DNA of 64,000 bases, taken from Celeribacter sp. PS-C1 (GTDB taxonomy: Bacteria > Pseudomonadota > Alphaproteobacteria > Rhodobacterales > Rhodobacteraceae). Shown here in pieces: positions 1-9,800 of the stretch. The stretch lies in assembly GCF_019429625.1 (NCBI RefSeq), contig NZ_JAHXRW010000001.1, positions 62,001-126,000 on the forward strand. The letters run 5' to 3'. Under the pieces are notes generated by a model. It did no database searches. It was not told the DNA's origin and was given only the letters and a program-made list of their open reading frames with translations. A program made the translations under genes and the position numbers. Numbering within the stretch: position 1 is the first letter of the stretch; each line of letters opens with the position of its first letter.

Positions 1-1622
1 TCGACACGGCGTGGGAACTGCCGGTCTATATCGCCAACTTCATCCTCATGGATTACGGCACCGGCGCGATCTTTGGCTGCCCGGCGCATGACCAGCGCGA
101 CTTTGATTTCGCGACCAAATACGGCCTGCCGATCAACTATGTCTTTGCGCCGGTTGAGGGCGATTTGAACGAGGCCGAAGCCTTTGTTCCGACGAAATCC
201 GAAACCGTGAAATACATCCGTGGTTTCGCGGGCGAAGAGGTTCAGACCGGCGATGAGGGCGTCAACACCGCCGTCGATTTCTGCGAAGCGAACGGTGTCG
301 GCCATGGCGTGACCAAGTTCCGCCTGCGCGATTGGGGTCTGTCCCGTCAGCGCTATTGGGGTTGTCCGATCCCGGTGGTGCATTGCGAGGCTTGCGGCGT
401 GGTGCCGGAGAAGAAAGAGAACCTGCCGATCGAGCTGCCCTTCGATGAAGATGGCAAAGCGATTGATTTCTCCATCCCCGGCAACCCGCTGGACCGTCAC
501 CCGTCTTGGCGCAACACGACCTGTCCGAAATGCGGCGGCGCGGCTCTGCGCGAGACCGACACGATGGACACTTTTGTCGACAGCTCGTGGTATTACGCCC
601 GCTTCACCGCGCCGCATGCCACGACACCGACCGTCGCCGAGGACGCCGAGTATTGGATGAACGTCGATCAATATATCGGCGGCATCGAGCACGCGATTCT
701 GCACCTTCTCTATTCCCGCTTCTTCGCCCGTGCGATGAACGAGACAGGGCATCTGCCCGACAGCGCGCGCGAACCGTTTGACGCGCTGTTCACGCAAGGC
801 ATGGTGACCCACGCGATCTACAAAACCGTGGGTGCCGATGGACGTCCGAAGTATCACTACCCGGAAGAGGTCGAACTGCGGGACGGCAAAGGCTACTTGG
901 AAGACGGCACAGAAGTCGAGATTGTGCCCTCCGCCAAGATGTCCAAGTCCAAAAACAACGTGGTGGACCCGGTCGAGATCATCAAACAATTCGGCGCCGA
1001 TACTGCGCGCTGGTTCGTGCTCTCCGATAGTCCGCCGGAACGTGACGTGGAATGGACCGCCTCGGGCGCCGAAGCCTCGCACAAACATTTGGGGCGCGTC
1101 TGGCGTCTGGCCGCAGAGCTCGACGCCACGCCGGAACAGGGCCAAGGCGACGACGAGCTGATGCGCGCCGCCCACAAGGCGATGTTCGAAGTCACGCAAG
1201 GCATCGAGAGCTTTGGCTTCAACGCTTCGATTGCGAAGCTCTACGGTTTCACCAACACAATTGCGAGGTCCAAAGCAGGCCGCGAGGCGAAACGCTTTGC
1301 GCTCAAAACGCTGGCACAGCTCATGTCCCCCATGACCCCGCACCTCGCGGAAGACATGTGGTCGATGCTGGGTGGCGAGGGCCTCATCGCGAAAGCGCCG
1401 TGGCCCAAGCCAGACGAGGCGATGCTGGTCGAGGACACGGTGACGCTTCCGATCCAGATCAACGGCAAACGCCGCGACGAAATCTCTGTTCCCAAAGATA
1501 TGCCGAAGGAAGAGGTTGAAAAGCTGGTGCTGGAAAACGATGCTGTGAAAAAGGCGCTCGATGGCGGGTCGCCGAAGAAACTCATCGTTGTCCCGGGCCG
1601 CATCGTCAATGTCGTCATTTGA
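1..1622 (+). CDS. leuS: Leucyl-tRNA synthetase, C-terminal part (5' end outside window)
   Basis: The frame is open from the left edge (first full codon at position 3), so about 540 C-terminal residues are present. The enzyme charges tRNA-Leu with leucine in the cytoplasm. The class I signature KMSKS lies at about 935-949, followed by the anticodon-binding domain and a C-terminal extension ending in a lysine- and valine-rich tail ([14 protein letters not shown]). Cysteine pairs near the start of the visible part (CEACG and CPKCG) fit the zinc-binding insertion of bacterial LeuRS. The stop codon overlaps the start of lptE, the usual order in Rhodobacteraceae (leuS-lptE-holA), which suggests one transcript. 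Identification is firm; only the missing N-terminus limits the description. Confidence 0.97.
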   Translation, partial: DTAWELPVYIANFILMDYGTGAIFGCPAHDQRDFDFATKYGLPINYVFAPVEGDLNEAEAFVPTKSETVKYIRGFAGEEVQTGDEGVNTAVDFCEANGVGHGVTKFRLRDWGLSRQRYWGCPIPVVHCEACGVVPEKKENLPIELPFDEDGKAIDFSIPGNPLDRHPSWRNTTCPKCGGAALRETDTMDTFVDSSWYYARFTAPHATTPTVAEDAEYWMNVDQYIGGIEHAILHLLYSRFFARAMNETGHLPDSAREPFDALFTQGMVTHAIYKTVGADGRPKYHYPEEVELRDGKGYLEDGTEVEIVPSAKMSKSKNNVVDPVEIIKQFGADTARWFVLSDSPPERDVEWTASGAEASHKHLGRVWRLAAELDATPEQGQGDDELMRAAHKAMFEVTQGIESFGFNASIAKLYGFTNTIARSKAGREAKRFALKTLAQLMSPMTPHLAEDMWSMLGGEGLIAKAPWPKPDEAMLVEDTVTLPIQINGKRRDEISVPKDMPKEEVEKLVLENDAVKKALDGGSPKKLIVVPGRIVNVVI

Positions 1623-2094
1623 TCGCAGAACTCTCCTGATCTCGTTCGCAGCCCTCGCGGGCTGCGGGTTCACCCCGGCTTACGGGCCGGGAAGCAGCGG
1701 CTCCGCGCTGCGTGGCAAGGTCGACATTGCCGCCCCCAGCACGCGCGAAAGCTACAATCTGGTCAATCGCCTCACCGAGCAATTCGGTCCGACGCAAACG
1801 CCGCTTTATCGCCTCGGCTATACGATTTCGACCAATCAGAATCAGATCGGCATCACCCGTGATCAGGAAATCCTGCGCTACCATGTGACCGGTGAGGTCA
1901 ATTACACCCTGACCGATATTGCGACAGGGCGTCTGTTGGCCAAACGCAAGGCCTCGAGCTTTACCGCCTATTCCGCCACCGGGTCGTCGGTCGATACGCT
2001 GACCGCTTCGCGCGATGCCTACGAACGCCTGATGGTCATTCTCGCCGATCAGATGGTGAGCCAGATCATCGCCACCGTTGAGCTGCCCGCATGA
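1609..2094 (+). CDS. lptE: LPS-assembly lipoprotein LptE
   Basis: 161 residues. LptE is the outer-membrane lipoprotein that plugs the LptD barrel and helps place LPS in the outer leaflet. The ATG at 1609 is chosen because it gives a lipoprotein signal: Arg6-Arg7, a hydrophobic stretch and the lipobox LAGC with Cys19. The longer frame starting at 1561 would bury this signal. The mature part starts [10 protein letters not shown], typical of alphaproteobacterial LptE. The gene overlaps the end of leuS by 14 bases and its stop overlaps the holA start (ATGA at 2091), so translation is probably coupled. The family is poorly conserved, so the assignment rests on lipobox, length and the leuS-lptE-holA order. 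Confidence 0.9.
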   Translation: MSSFDRRTLLISFAALAGCGFTPAYGPGSSGSALRGKVDIAAPSTRESYNLVNRLTEQFGPTQTPLYRLGYTISTNQNQIGITRDQEILRYHVTGEVNYTLTDIATGRLLAKRKASSFTAYSATGSSVDTLTASRDAYERLMVILADQMVSQIIATVELPA

Positions 2095-3116
2095 AGCTTT
2101 CCGCTCGGGATGCGATCTCCTACTTCGCCAAGCCCGACCCCGGGAAGGCAGGCGTGCTGCTCTATGGCCCCGACGCCATGCGCATCGCACTGCGCCGCCA
2201 AGAGGTGATTGAGGGTCTGATCGGCAAAGAAGGCGAAGAGGAAATGCGCCTCACCCGCATGTCGGGCGCTGAGCTGCGCAAAGACAAGACGCTCCTAATG
2301 GACGCGCTGAAATCCCAAGGCTTTTTCCCCGGTCCGCGCGTGGCCTTTGTCGAGGATGCCACCGACCAGATCGCCGATCTTGCCAAGGATGCTCTGTTCG
2401 ACTGGCGTGACGGGGATGCGCAGATCGTTGTCACCGCCGGTCAGCTCAAAGCCACCTCGAAACTGCGCAAGCTCTTTGAAGGCCACCCGAGCGCCTACGC
2501 CATCGCCATCTACGCCGATCCGCCATCGCGTGCGGAGATCGAGGCCACTTTGTCGAAAGCGGGCATTACGGACATTTCCCGCGACGCCATGACCGACATC
2601 GAAGCGCTGGCCCGCACGATTGATCCCGGCGATTTTCGCCAGACCTTGGAAAAGCTCGCGCTCTACAAACTGGGCGACGCCACGCCCGTCTCTAGCGAAG
2701 ACGTGCAAAGTTGCGCCCCCGCCACCACGGAGGCCGAGGTGGACGATGTGCTCAACGCCGTGGCCGAAGGGCGCGCGAATGAACTTGGCCCCCTGATGAT
2801 CAAACTCGCGGGGCAGGGCAGCGATCCCGTTGCGCTTTCGATCTTTGCCATGCGGCATTTCCGAAGCCTGCACGCCGCCGCCTCGCATCCGAATGGCGCG
2901 GGCGCAGGCATTGCCGCAGCGCGCCCGCCCATCTTTGGCCCGCGCCGGGACCGGATGACGAAACAGGCCTCCGGCTGGGGCATGTACAAACTGGAAACCG
3001 CACTCTCCATTCTGACCGACACTGACCTGACGCTGCGCTCCTCATCCAAGGCTCCGACCATGGCCGTTATGGAACGCGCGCTCATCCGACTTGCCATGCT
3101 CGCGCAACGGCGCTGA
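2091..3116 (+). CDS. holA: DNA polymerase III delta subunit
   Basis: 341 residues, the normal HolA length. The delta subunit is the wrench of the clamp loader: it opens the beta clamp so the loader can place it on primed DNA. The N-terminal part carries the family pattern LLYGPDAMRIALRR in place of a working P-loop, then an AAA+-like fold and an all-helical C-terminal collar domain with the RxxxxxLxxAA-like motif seen here as RHFRSLHAAA. It overlaps lptE by four bases (ATGA). About 60 bases separate it from the next gene, and no clear terminator is visible there. Confidence 0.93.
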   Translation: MKLSARDAISYFAKPDPGKAGVLLYGPDAMRIALRRQEVIEGLIGKEGEEEMRLTRMSGAELRKDKTLLMDALKSQGFFPGPRVAFVEDATDQIADLAKDALFDWRDGDAQIVVTAGQLKATSKLRKLFEGHPSAYAIAIYADPPSRAEIEATLSKAGITDISRDAMTDIEALARTIDPGDFRQTLEKLALYKLGDATPVSSEDVQSCAPATTEAEVDDVLNAVAEGRANELGPLMIKLAGQGSDPVALSIFAMRHFRSLHAAASHPNGAGAGIAAARPPIFGPRRDRMTKQASGWGMYKLETALSILTDTDLTLRSSSKAPTMAVMERALIRLAMLAQRR

Positions 3117-3176
3117 GCGAAAACCACCATTGTTCGCGCTCCGAAACGCCCCAGATGTAGAGGAAAGGAGCCGCAC

Positions 3177-4175
3177 ATGACCCCCTATTCCCTTCTCGAT
3201 CTCTCTCCCGTGCCCGAAGGCACCTCCACCGCTGACGCGTTAAAGAACTCCGTCGATCTGGCGCAACGTGCCGAAGGCTGGGGCTACAACCGGTTCTGGC
3301 TGGCCGAACATCACAACATGCCGGGGATCGCCTCCGCCGCGACCGCCGTGGTGATCGGGCATATCGGGGCGCATACCTCGACGATTCGCATCGGAGCGGG
3401 TGGGATCATGTTGCCGAACCATGCGCCTTTGCAAGTGGCCGAAGCCTTCGGCACGTTGCGGGAGTTGTATGGTGATCGTATCGATCTGGGCCTCGGTCGC
3501 GCGCCGGGAACGGATATGCCGACAGCACGCGCGCTCCGGCGCAATCTGACGCCAGGCCATGCCAATGGCGAAACCTTTCCGCAAGATGTGCAGGAGGTCA
3601 TGGCCTATCTCGGTGACATGCCCGAAACCGCCGCTGTTCGCGCCTTTCCCGGAACTGGCACCCATGTCCCGGTGTGGATGCTCGGCTCTTCGACCTATGG
3701 TGCGGAACTGGCGGCCATATTGGGCCTGCCCTACGCCTTCGCCTCTCATTTCGCGCCTGCCGCGCTGGATCAGGCAGTGAAAATTTACCGCGATCTGTTC
3801 CAGCCATCAGAGTATCTCGACAGGCCCTATTTCATGCTGGCCACCAATGTCTTTGCCGCCGAGAGCGCCGAAGAAGCCGTCTATCTGCGCTCGTCGATGA
3901 TGCAGACTTTCGCCAATCTGCGCATGGGCCGCCCCGGCAAATTGCCCTATCCTGTCGAGGATATTTCCACGGTCGTGCCCGCGCAGTTCCTGCCCTCGCT
4001 CGATGCAATTTTTGCGGTCTCGGCGACTGGTACGAAACCGATGGTGAAGGACAAAGTCACGGCGCTGATCGACCGTTATAAGCCGGATGAAATCATCTTT
4101 GCGGCGAATATCCATGATCATCAGAAACGGCTGCGCTCCTTCGAGATTGCCGCCGAGGTTATGAAAGAGATCTGA
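3177..4175 (+). CDS. LLM-class flavin-dependent oxidoreductase
   Basis: 332 residues with the luciferase-like monooxygenase fold. The N-terminus ([12 protein letters not shown]) and the block [17 protein letters not shown] match the MsnO8-type subgroup, which uses reduced FMN or F420-like flavins on unknown substrates. Conserved segments [17 protein letters not shown] and [14 protein letters not shown] follow. An AGGAAAGGAG ribosome-binding site precedes the ATG. The end overlaps the converging flavoprotein gene by 17 bases, which leaves no room for a separate terminator. Substrate and pathway cannot be deduced from the neighbours. Confidence 0.88.
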   Translation: MTPYSLLDLSPVPEGTSTADALKNSVDLAQRAEGWGYNRFWLAEHHNMPGIASAATAVVIGHIGAHTSTIRIGAGGIMLPNHAPLQVAEAFGTLRELYGDRIDLGLGRAPGTDMPTARALRRNLTPGHANGETFPQDVQEVMAYLGDMPETAAVRAFPGTGTHVPVWMLGSSTYGAELAAILGLPYAFASHFAPAALDQAVKIYRDLFQPSEYLDRPYFMLATNVFAAESAEEAVYLRSSMMQTFANLRMGRPGKLPYPVEDISTVVPAQFLPSLDAIFAVSATGTKPMVKDKVTALIDRYKPDEIIFAANIHDHQKRLRSFEIAAEVMKEI

Positions 4176-5337
4176 GCGCGCCAAGCCCGGCTAGACGTCC
4201 GGTGGCGAGACAGGCGGTCAACAAATAGCCGCCTGTCGGTGCGTCCCAGTCGAGCATCTCGCCTGCGAAAAACAGACCGGGTTTCGCGATGGCCTCCAGA
4301 TGATCCGTGAGGCTCTCGAAGGTCACGCCGCCAGCCGTAGAAATGGCCTCATCCATCGGGCGGAATTTGAGACCTTTGATCTCAAGAGCCTTGAGCGCGG
4401 TGATGAGATCATCAGGCTTAGACCCTGCAAACTCCATGACCAGCGCGACCTTCTCCGGCGTGAGCCGCAAAGCGCGTTTGAGGAACTTCGTCAGAGTTTC
4501 CTTCAATTTTCGCTGGATTAGGGTCTGTTTGACTTTATCCTCCGACCAGTCTGGCAAGAGATTGAGCATCAAAGGCGCGCCATTACGCAGCCCGCGCGTG
4601 ACGCTATAAATCCCGCCGCCCTCAAGGCCGGTCGCGGAGATAACAAATTCGCCTCGGCTCTCATACGCCCCGGCGCGCAGGGTCACGCCTTTGACGGGAT
4701 GCCCGAAGTGGCGGGTCATGTGAGAACTCCAGTCGACTAAAAGACCGACGTTTGACGGCTCAAACGGAGCAAGCTCGACATAGGGCGAGACGGCATCGAC
4801 CCAAGCTCCATTCGACCCTAATCTGGCCCAACTCGCCCCTCCGAGCGCCAGGATCACACGTTTCGCCAAAACCTCGCGCGGCCCCTCCGGCGTCGAAAAA
4901 CGCACCGTGTCGCCGAGGGCCTCCATGCGCCAATTTCGACGAAGGTCACAGCCTTGTTCCTCCAGCCGCGCAAGCCATGCCCGGAGCAAAGGCGACGCCT
5001 TCATCACCCTGGGAAACACCCGGCCCGTGGAGCCCGTGAACATCTCCTGCCCCAAGGCTTCCGCCCAAGCGATGGCCTCTTGCGGACCGAAGTCCTTCAG
5101 GGCCGCGTGGAGGGCCGCATGCAACGGCGCATAGGCCTGTAAAAATGCATCCAAAGGTTCGTTTTTCGTCAGGTTTAGACCCGATTTTCCGGCCATGAGG
5201 AATTTGCGCGCGGGCGAGGGTTTGGCCTCGGCGATCAGAACGCTGCGGCCCGCTTTGGACACCACATCCGCCGCCATGAGCCCGGCAGGGCCGGCACCCA
5301 CGACCAGTACATCAACCTGAAGAGAAGCCTCACTCAC
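4159..5337 (-). CDS. BaiN/HI0933-type FAD-dependent flavoprotein
   Basis: 392 residues. The N-terminal dinucleotide-binding motif is [14 protein letters not shown] (about residues 11-24), followed by the family signature [18 protein letters not shown]. The C-terminal FAD segment ends with [18 protein letters not shown]. These match the TIGR03862 branch of the HI0933/YhiN flavoproteins, whose physiological reaction is not established. The start overlaps the end of the crotonase gene by four bases, so it is the last gene of the SDR-crotonase-flavoprotein operon on this strand. Its 3' end overlaps the converging LLM oxidoreductase. Confidence 0.88.
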   Translation of the reverse strand: MSEASLQVDVLVVGAGPAGLMAADVVSKAGRSVLIAEAKPSPARKFLMAGKSGLNLTKNEPLDAFLQAYAPLHAALHAALKDFGPQEAIAWAEALGQEMFTGSTGRVFPRVMKASPLLRAWLARLEEQGCDLRRNWRMEALGDTVRFSTPEGPREVLAKRVILALGGASWARLGSNGAWVDAVSPYVELAPFEPSNVGLLVDWSSHMTRHFGHPVKGVTLRAGAYESRGEFVISATGLEGGGIYSVTRGLRNGAPLMLNLLPDWSEDKVKQTLIQRKLKETLTKFLKRALRLTPEKVALVMEFAGSKPDDLITALKALEIKGLKFRPMDEAISTAGGVTFESLTDHLEAIAKPGLFFAGEMLDWDAPTGGYLLTACLATGRLAGLGALRSLS

Positions 5338-5948
5338 GGCTGGATCAGGGCCTTGATCCCGGCGATATGCGCGGGCACAGCCTCAAGCGCCGCCAGAGAC
5401 AGCTCTACGACAGCCTCTTTCTGATCCGTTGCAGGAACCAAGCGGTCCACCAGCCCCCAAGACAGCGCCTCCTCAGCGGTGATCTTCTGCCCCGCCATAA
5501 GGATCATTTTCGCCCGCGCAGGCCCGATTAGGGTCGAAAGTCGCACCGGATCGGAGGGCTGCGGCAGAAAGCCGAGCTTCATCACCGGGTAAAAGAATTT
5601 CGCAGACGGATCGGACAGGCGGATGTCACAAGCCAAAGCCATGCCAAAGGCACCGCCCGCCAGAGTACCATTCAGCGCCGCAATAGTCAGGGAAGGCAAG
5701 GCCGCGATCTTTCCCGACAAATCCTCCCACAGAGGCGAGGTTGCAAGACCGGCGCGCGCCTCATCGAGATCGGCGCCTGCGGAAAACACCTTGCCTGCAC
5801 CTGTCAGCACGAAAACCTTGGCCTCTCCCGCCGCATCATCCGCGATTTCGATGAGCCGAGATAGCATCTCGGAGGTCAGGGAATTAGCTTTTTTAGGCCG
5901 GTTTAGTGTCACAATCCACAGATCACCGTCGCGCGCCAAATCGATCAT
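5334..5948 (-). CDS. Crotonase-superfamily protein (enoyl-CoA hydratase-like)
   Basis: 204 residues from the ATG at 5948, which overlaps the SDR stop (four-base overlap); a longer frame exists but would run into the SDR. The crotonase fold is shown by LNRPKKANSLTSEML near the start, GAGKVFSAGADLDEA, and the oxyanion-hole segment GGAFGMALACDIRL. It is short for the family (about 255-270 residues), and where hydratases usually carry a catalytic Glu (PExxLG) this protein reads PVMKLG. I therefore infer that it is not a standard hydratase. Other crotonase-fold activities such as isomerase or thioesterase are possible. Confidence 0.8.
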   Translation of the reverse strand: MIDLARDGDLWIVTLNRPKKANSLTSEMLSRLIEIADDAAGEAKVFVLTGAGKVFSAGADLDEARAGLATSPLWEDLSGKIAALPSLTIAALNGTLAGGAFGMALACDIRLSDPSAKFFYPVMKLGFLPQPSDPVRLSTLIGPARAKMILMAGQKITAEEALSWGLVDRLVPATDQKEAVVELSLAALEAVPAHIAGIKALIQP

Positions 5949-6700
5949 GAGATCACCCCGATCTTTCGACGCAGCCCTTCGTCCCGCAGGGACAGTTCTT
6001 CGCCCAGATGCGCGTCCGCCTCGGCACCGCACATCCAGAGCAAAGCCTGCGCGGGCCATTCAGGCGGGATATGGTCGGACCAGTCGAGCTGGCTCACCGC
6101 ATTGATGCCGGAAGCTTTGATGTCACGCTGCATTTGGGTCGCAACAGTGCCCGGAGACAGACCCATCACGCGAATGCCATTGGCGCGTTCTTCGAGATCG
6201 AGCATGGAGGTCAGCATCGCCGCGCCAGCTTTGGAACTACAATAGGCGCTCCAGCCTTCGACCGGGTGGTGCGCGGCGCCAGACGAAATGGTCAAGACCG
6301 TGCCAGAACCACGGGCCACCATCTCCGGCACGACACGTCGCATGGCATAGAAGACACCTTTGACGTTGATGTCGATCAGATGGCCCCAAGCCTCGGGATC
6401 ACAGGTTTTGAGATCGCCGATAGGGTCGATCACACCGGCGTTGTTGATCAGGATGTCGATGGTGCCAAAGTGGCTCTCGACCGCGCTCATCGCGGCGTCA
6501 ATCTCCACAAATTTTGAGATGTCGCAGGGCACCGCCAAAGCATTCGGTCCGATGTCCTCGGCGATCTTGGTGATCGCGTCCGCGCTTCGTGCCAAAAGCG
6601 CGACCTTCGCGCCGGATGCGGCAAAAAGACGGGCCGCAGCCTCGCCAATGCCACGGCTCGCCCCGGTGATGACAACGGTTTTTCCAGTGACGTCTGACAT
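5945..6700 (-). CDS. Short-chain dehydrogenase/reductase
   Basis: 251 residues from the ATG at 6700, preceded by AGAGAGG. The Rossmann motif TGASRGIG binds NAD(P)H; NNAG, the serine in LTISSGAA and YCSSK (the YxxxK catalytic pair) are all in place, so it should be active. It is the first gene of a three-gene operon with the crotonase-like and flavoprotein genes. Together with a crotonase fold this could act on an acyl-CoA or other hydroxy/keto substrate, but the substrate is not visible from sequence. The 115 bases to the divergent DUF2125 gene must hold both promoters. Confidence 0.9.
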   Translation of the reverse strand: MSDVTGKTVVITGASRGIGEAAARLFAASGAKVALLARSADAITKIAEDIGPNALAVPCDISKFVEIDAAMSAVESHFGTIDILINNAGVIDPIGDLKTCDPEAWGHLIDINVKGVFYAMRRVVPEMVARGSGTVLTISSGAAHHPVEGWSAYCSSKAGAAMLTSMLDLEERANGIRVMGLSPGTVATQMQRDIKASGINAVSQLDWSDHIPPEWPAQALLWMCGAEADAHLGEELSLRDEGLRRKIGVIS

Positions 6701-6815
6701 AGTTTGGCCTCTCTCATAATTCTCCGCGACCATAAGGTCTGACGAGCCGGGGTTCCAGTCTTGACCCTCCGCGCAAAGCACGAAACTGTACGCGCAACTG
6801 TTCAAGGAGATTTTT

Positions 6816-8366
6816 ATGCGTACCCTGTTTTCGACCACCGCGCTCACCGCGCTTTGCCTGATGGGCACCCCGGCGCTTGCCGACATCACGCCGGAAGAGG
6901 CCTGGGAGGCCTACCGTGGCCAGATGGCCCAAATGGGCATGGAACCGACCGCCGAGGTGACGCGCGAAGGCGACACGTTGGTCGTGCGCAATATGGTCTA
7001 TGGCCTGGAGATGGACCTGGGTGAAACCTCAGTCACCACCACCACCACGGCCCCGGAGATTCGGTTTCAAGAGCAGAACGGCGGCACAGTCGCGGTGCGG
7101 TTTGTCGAACCGCTGAATTCGATTTCGGTCACGCCGGTGGGCCCGGGGTTCGACGGCGCTGCAGAGACAGACATGATCGAAACCCGCTCAACCATGACCA
7201 TTGACGGGATCACGATGGTTTCGGGAACTCCCGAGAGCCTTATGTTTACCCTAGAGAACAACGCTGTAACGTCAAAAAGCGAAGCCGTCGTCATTGATGA
7301 CATGGTGATCCAACCGGGGCTCTCGGTCGCCATGATCGGCATCGGCGGCACCTATACGATTGTGGAGGGCGAAGACGGCTTGAGCTCAGAGATGGACTTG
7401 AACGCCAATACTCTGACCTATGATTTCGATCCGATGGACACCGAAACTGGCGACAAGGTCGAGATGGGCTTTGCGGCCAATGACATGAAGATGACGGGCT
7501 CCTTCACACTGCCCGAAGGCGAGAATGTCGACTTCATGCAAACCCTACTCGGCGACAGCTCCATGGATGTCACCATCGAAATGGCAGGCAGCACCTACTC
7601 CATGGCGATCGTAAGCGAGACTCCGGGCGGCGGAATGACCATCGACGCCACAACAGGCTCCACAACTCTGGATATGACACTCAACGACGGTGCAGTTGGC
7701 TATGACTCCAAAGCAGCCGATCTCAACGTCATTGCCGCTGGCGCGCAAATTCCCGGCGGTCAGGCAAATGTTTCTCTACAGCAATACAACGCCGCCCTGC
7801 TTTTCCCGCTGGCCGCCTCCGAAGAGATGCAGCCCTTCGAGCTTCGTCTCGGGTTGGAAGGATTGGTCCTGCCGGAGATCGCGTGGATGATCGCGGACCC
7901 AACAGGTCAGCTTCCGCATGACCCAGCGAGCCTGCGCATTGCTTTGGATGGCACCTTGGAGAATGGCATCGATCTATTTGACGTCGCCGCGCTGACCGCC
8001 ATGGAAGAGAGCGGCGCCAAGATGCCGTTCAAGGTCGAGACACTGAATATCCCAGAAATTTTCCTCGATCTCGCGGGCGCTACGATCCGGGGCGAAGGCG
8101 CGGGTCACTTCCTCGATCAGGAACCGGCCGTGCCGGGTGGCCTGCCGCCTTTCGCGGGCAAGCTCTCGCTCAATATGGTGGGCGTGACCGATCTGATCAC
8201 CAAACTGTCCTCCGCTGGCATCATGCCGCCGGAACAAGCCATGTCGGCACAAATGATGCTGGGCCTCTTTGCCCGTCCGGGTGAGACCGCAGGCGAGTTG
8301 GTGTCCGAGATCGAAATGACCGAAGACGGCCAGATCATCGCCAACGGGCAACCGCTGCCGTTCTAA
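6816..8366 (+). CDS. DUF2125 periplasmic protein
   Basis: 516 residues with a clear Sec signal peptide (MRTLFSTTALTALCLMG, cleavage near ALA-D). The rest is rich in beta-strand patterns with alternating polar and hydrophobic residues, as in other DUF2125 proteins of alphaproteobacteria; this fold resembles long lipid- or substrate-binding envelope proteins, but no function has been proven. A CAAGGAG ribosome-binding site lies before the ATG. It faces away from the SDR operon and is followed by a stem-loop and pmbA. Family assignment is from recognition of the N-terminus and overall pattern. Confidence 0.82.
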   Translation: MRTLFSTTALTALCLMGTPALADITPEEAWEAYRGQMAQMGMEPTAEVTREGDTLVVRNMVYGLEMDLGETSVTTTTTAPEIRFQEQNGGTVAVRFVEPLNSISVTPVGPGFDGAAETDMIETRSTMTIDGITMVSGTPESLMFTLENNAVTSKSEAVVIDDMVIQPGLSVAMIGIGGTYTIVEGEDGLSSEMDLNANTLTYDFDPMDTETGDKVEMGFAANDMKMTGSFTLPEGENVDFMQTLLGDSSMDVTIEMAGSTYSMAIVSETPGGGMTIDATTGSTTLDMTLNDGAVGYDSKAADLNVIAAGAQIPGGQANVSLQQYNAALLFPLAASEEMQPFELRLGLEGLVLPEIAWMIADPTGQLPHDPASLRIALDGTLENGIDLFDVAALTAMEESGAKMPFKVETLNIPEIFLDLAGATIRGEGAGHFLDQEPAVPGGLPPFAGKLSLNMVGVTDLITKLSSAGIMPPEQAMSAQMMLGLFARPGETAGELVSEIEMTEDGQIIANGQPLPF

Positions 8367-8376
8367 ACACGAAGAC

Positions 8377-8411
8377 GCACCGCCTGCTTGCGCTTTGCGG
8401 GCGGGCGGTGC
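8377..8411 (+). terminator. Stem-loop between the DUF2125 gene and pmbA
   Basis: Perfect 8-base arms GCACCGCC (8377-8384) and GGCGGTGC (8404-8411). No T-run follows, so it may only weaken read-through into pmbA or protect the upstream mRNA end. Confidence 0.45.
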
Positions 8412-8449
8412 ATCTGACACGCAATTCAGACGAAACAGGAGACCCCGTC

Positions 8450-9796
8450 ATGACGCGCAACCTCAAAGACCTGACCGAGGCGCTTCTTGAGGCCGCTATG
8501 AGTGCCGGGGCCGAGGCCGCAGATGCGATGGCCATCGACGGCACCTCCCTGTCCATCAATGTGCGTCAAGGCGCATTGGAACAGGCGGAGCGCTCCGAAG
8601 GGGTGGACATCGGGTTGCGGGTGCTGATCGGCAAACGACAGGCCTGCGTGTCTGCTTCCGACACCCGTCCTGAGACACTGGCCACCATGGCCGAACGCGC
8701 GGTTACCATGGCGCGTCTAGCGCCAGAGGACCCGACTGCTGGTCTTGCCGATCCGACACAAATCACCGCGAACACCGACGCAAGTTCTTTGGAACTGTTC
8801 GATCCCTCCGAAGAGCCATCGCCCGAGCAACTTAAAGAGGACGCCCTGCGCGCCGAGGCGGCAGCCGCCGGCTACAAAGGCGTATCGCAGGTCGACAGCG
8901 CCGCCGCAGCTTACGGGCGTCGTCAGATTTACCTGTCCGCGACCAATGGGTTCAGCGGCGGCTATGCCCGCAGCGACCGGATGATTTCCACCGTTGCCAT
9001 CGCAGGTGAAGGCACGGGGATGGAGCGCGATTATTGCGGCGAAAGCCGGATTTTCGGCGCGGACCTGCCCAGCCCCGAAGAGATCGGCCTTCTGGCCGCC
9101 GAACGCACCGTCGCCCGTCTCGGCGCACGCAAGCCCAAGACCGGCGCCTATCCGATGCTGTTCGACGAGAGGATTTCTTCGTCGCTGATCGGGCATCTTC
9201 TGTCCGCGATCAACGGCTCCGCGATTGCACGCGGCGCAAGCTGGCTGCGGGACGCGATGGGCGAAGATGTCTTGCCGAGTGGTCTTTCCGTCATCGAGGA
9301 CCCGCACCGCCCGCGTACCTCTGCCTCGCGTCTGTTCGATGCCGAAGGGCTTGCGACACAGAAACGCGCTTTAGTGGAAAACGGACGGCTGACCTCTTGG
9401 GTTCTCGACCTCGCGACCGCCCGCAAACTGGAGTTTGAGAGCACAGCTAACGCCTCGCGTGGCGTGTCGGGTCCGCCCTCACCGACTTCTGGAAATGTGA
9501 GCCTAACTCAGGGCACACAGAGCCGCGACGAGTTGATGCGCGAGATGGGCACCGGACTTTTGATCACCTCCATGATCGGCTCTTCGATCAACCCTACAAC
9601 TGGTGATTATTCCCGTGGAGCGAGCGGATTTTGGATCGAGAACGGCGAGGTCGCCTATCCGGTCAACGAATGCACCATCGCCGGGAACCTGCGCGATATG
9701 CTGAAAACCATCGTGCCCGCGAATGACGCGCGCGCACATCTGAGCCGCGTCGTGCCCTCGCTTTTGGTCGAAGGGATGACACTTGCCGGAGATTAA
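8450..9796 (+). CDS. pmbA: Metalloprotease-associated protein PmbA/TldE
   Basis: 448 residues; the ATG at 8450 has ACAGGAGA upstream. PmbA (TldE) is the non-catalytic partner of TldD; the TldD/E complex degrades unfolded or modified peptides and matures some microcins. The protein lacks the HExxxH zinc motif of TldD, as expected for TldE, and carries the family blocks EGVDIGLRVLIG, SATNGFSGGYARS and the C-terminal GSSINPTTGDYSRGASGFW. No tldD is present in the window. The CysQ-like gene starts at or just before its end, so the two are probably cotranscribed. Confidence 0.92.
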   Translation: MTRNLKDLTEALLEAAMSAGAEAADAMAIDGTSLSINVRQGALEQAERSEGVDIGLRVLIGKRQACVSASDTRPETLATMAERAVTMARLAPEDPTAGLADPTQITANTDASSLELFDPSEEPSPEQLKEDALRAEAAAAGYKGVSQVDSAAAAYGRRQIYLSATNGFSGGYARSDRMISTVAIAGEGTGMERDYCGESRIFGADLPSPEEIGLLAAERTVARLGARKPKTGAYPMLFDERISSSLIGHLLSAINGSAIARGASWLRDAMGEDVLPSGLSVIEDPHRPRTSASRLFDAEGLATQKRALVENGRLTSWVLDLATARKLEFESTANASRGVSGPPSPTSGNVSLTQGTQSRDELMREMGTGLLITSMIGSSINPTTGDYSRGASGFWIENGEVAYPVNECTIAGNLRDMLKTIVPANDARAHLSRVVPSLLVEGMTLAGD

Positions 9797-9800
9797 GCAG

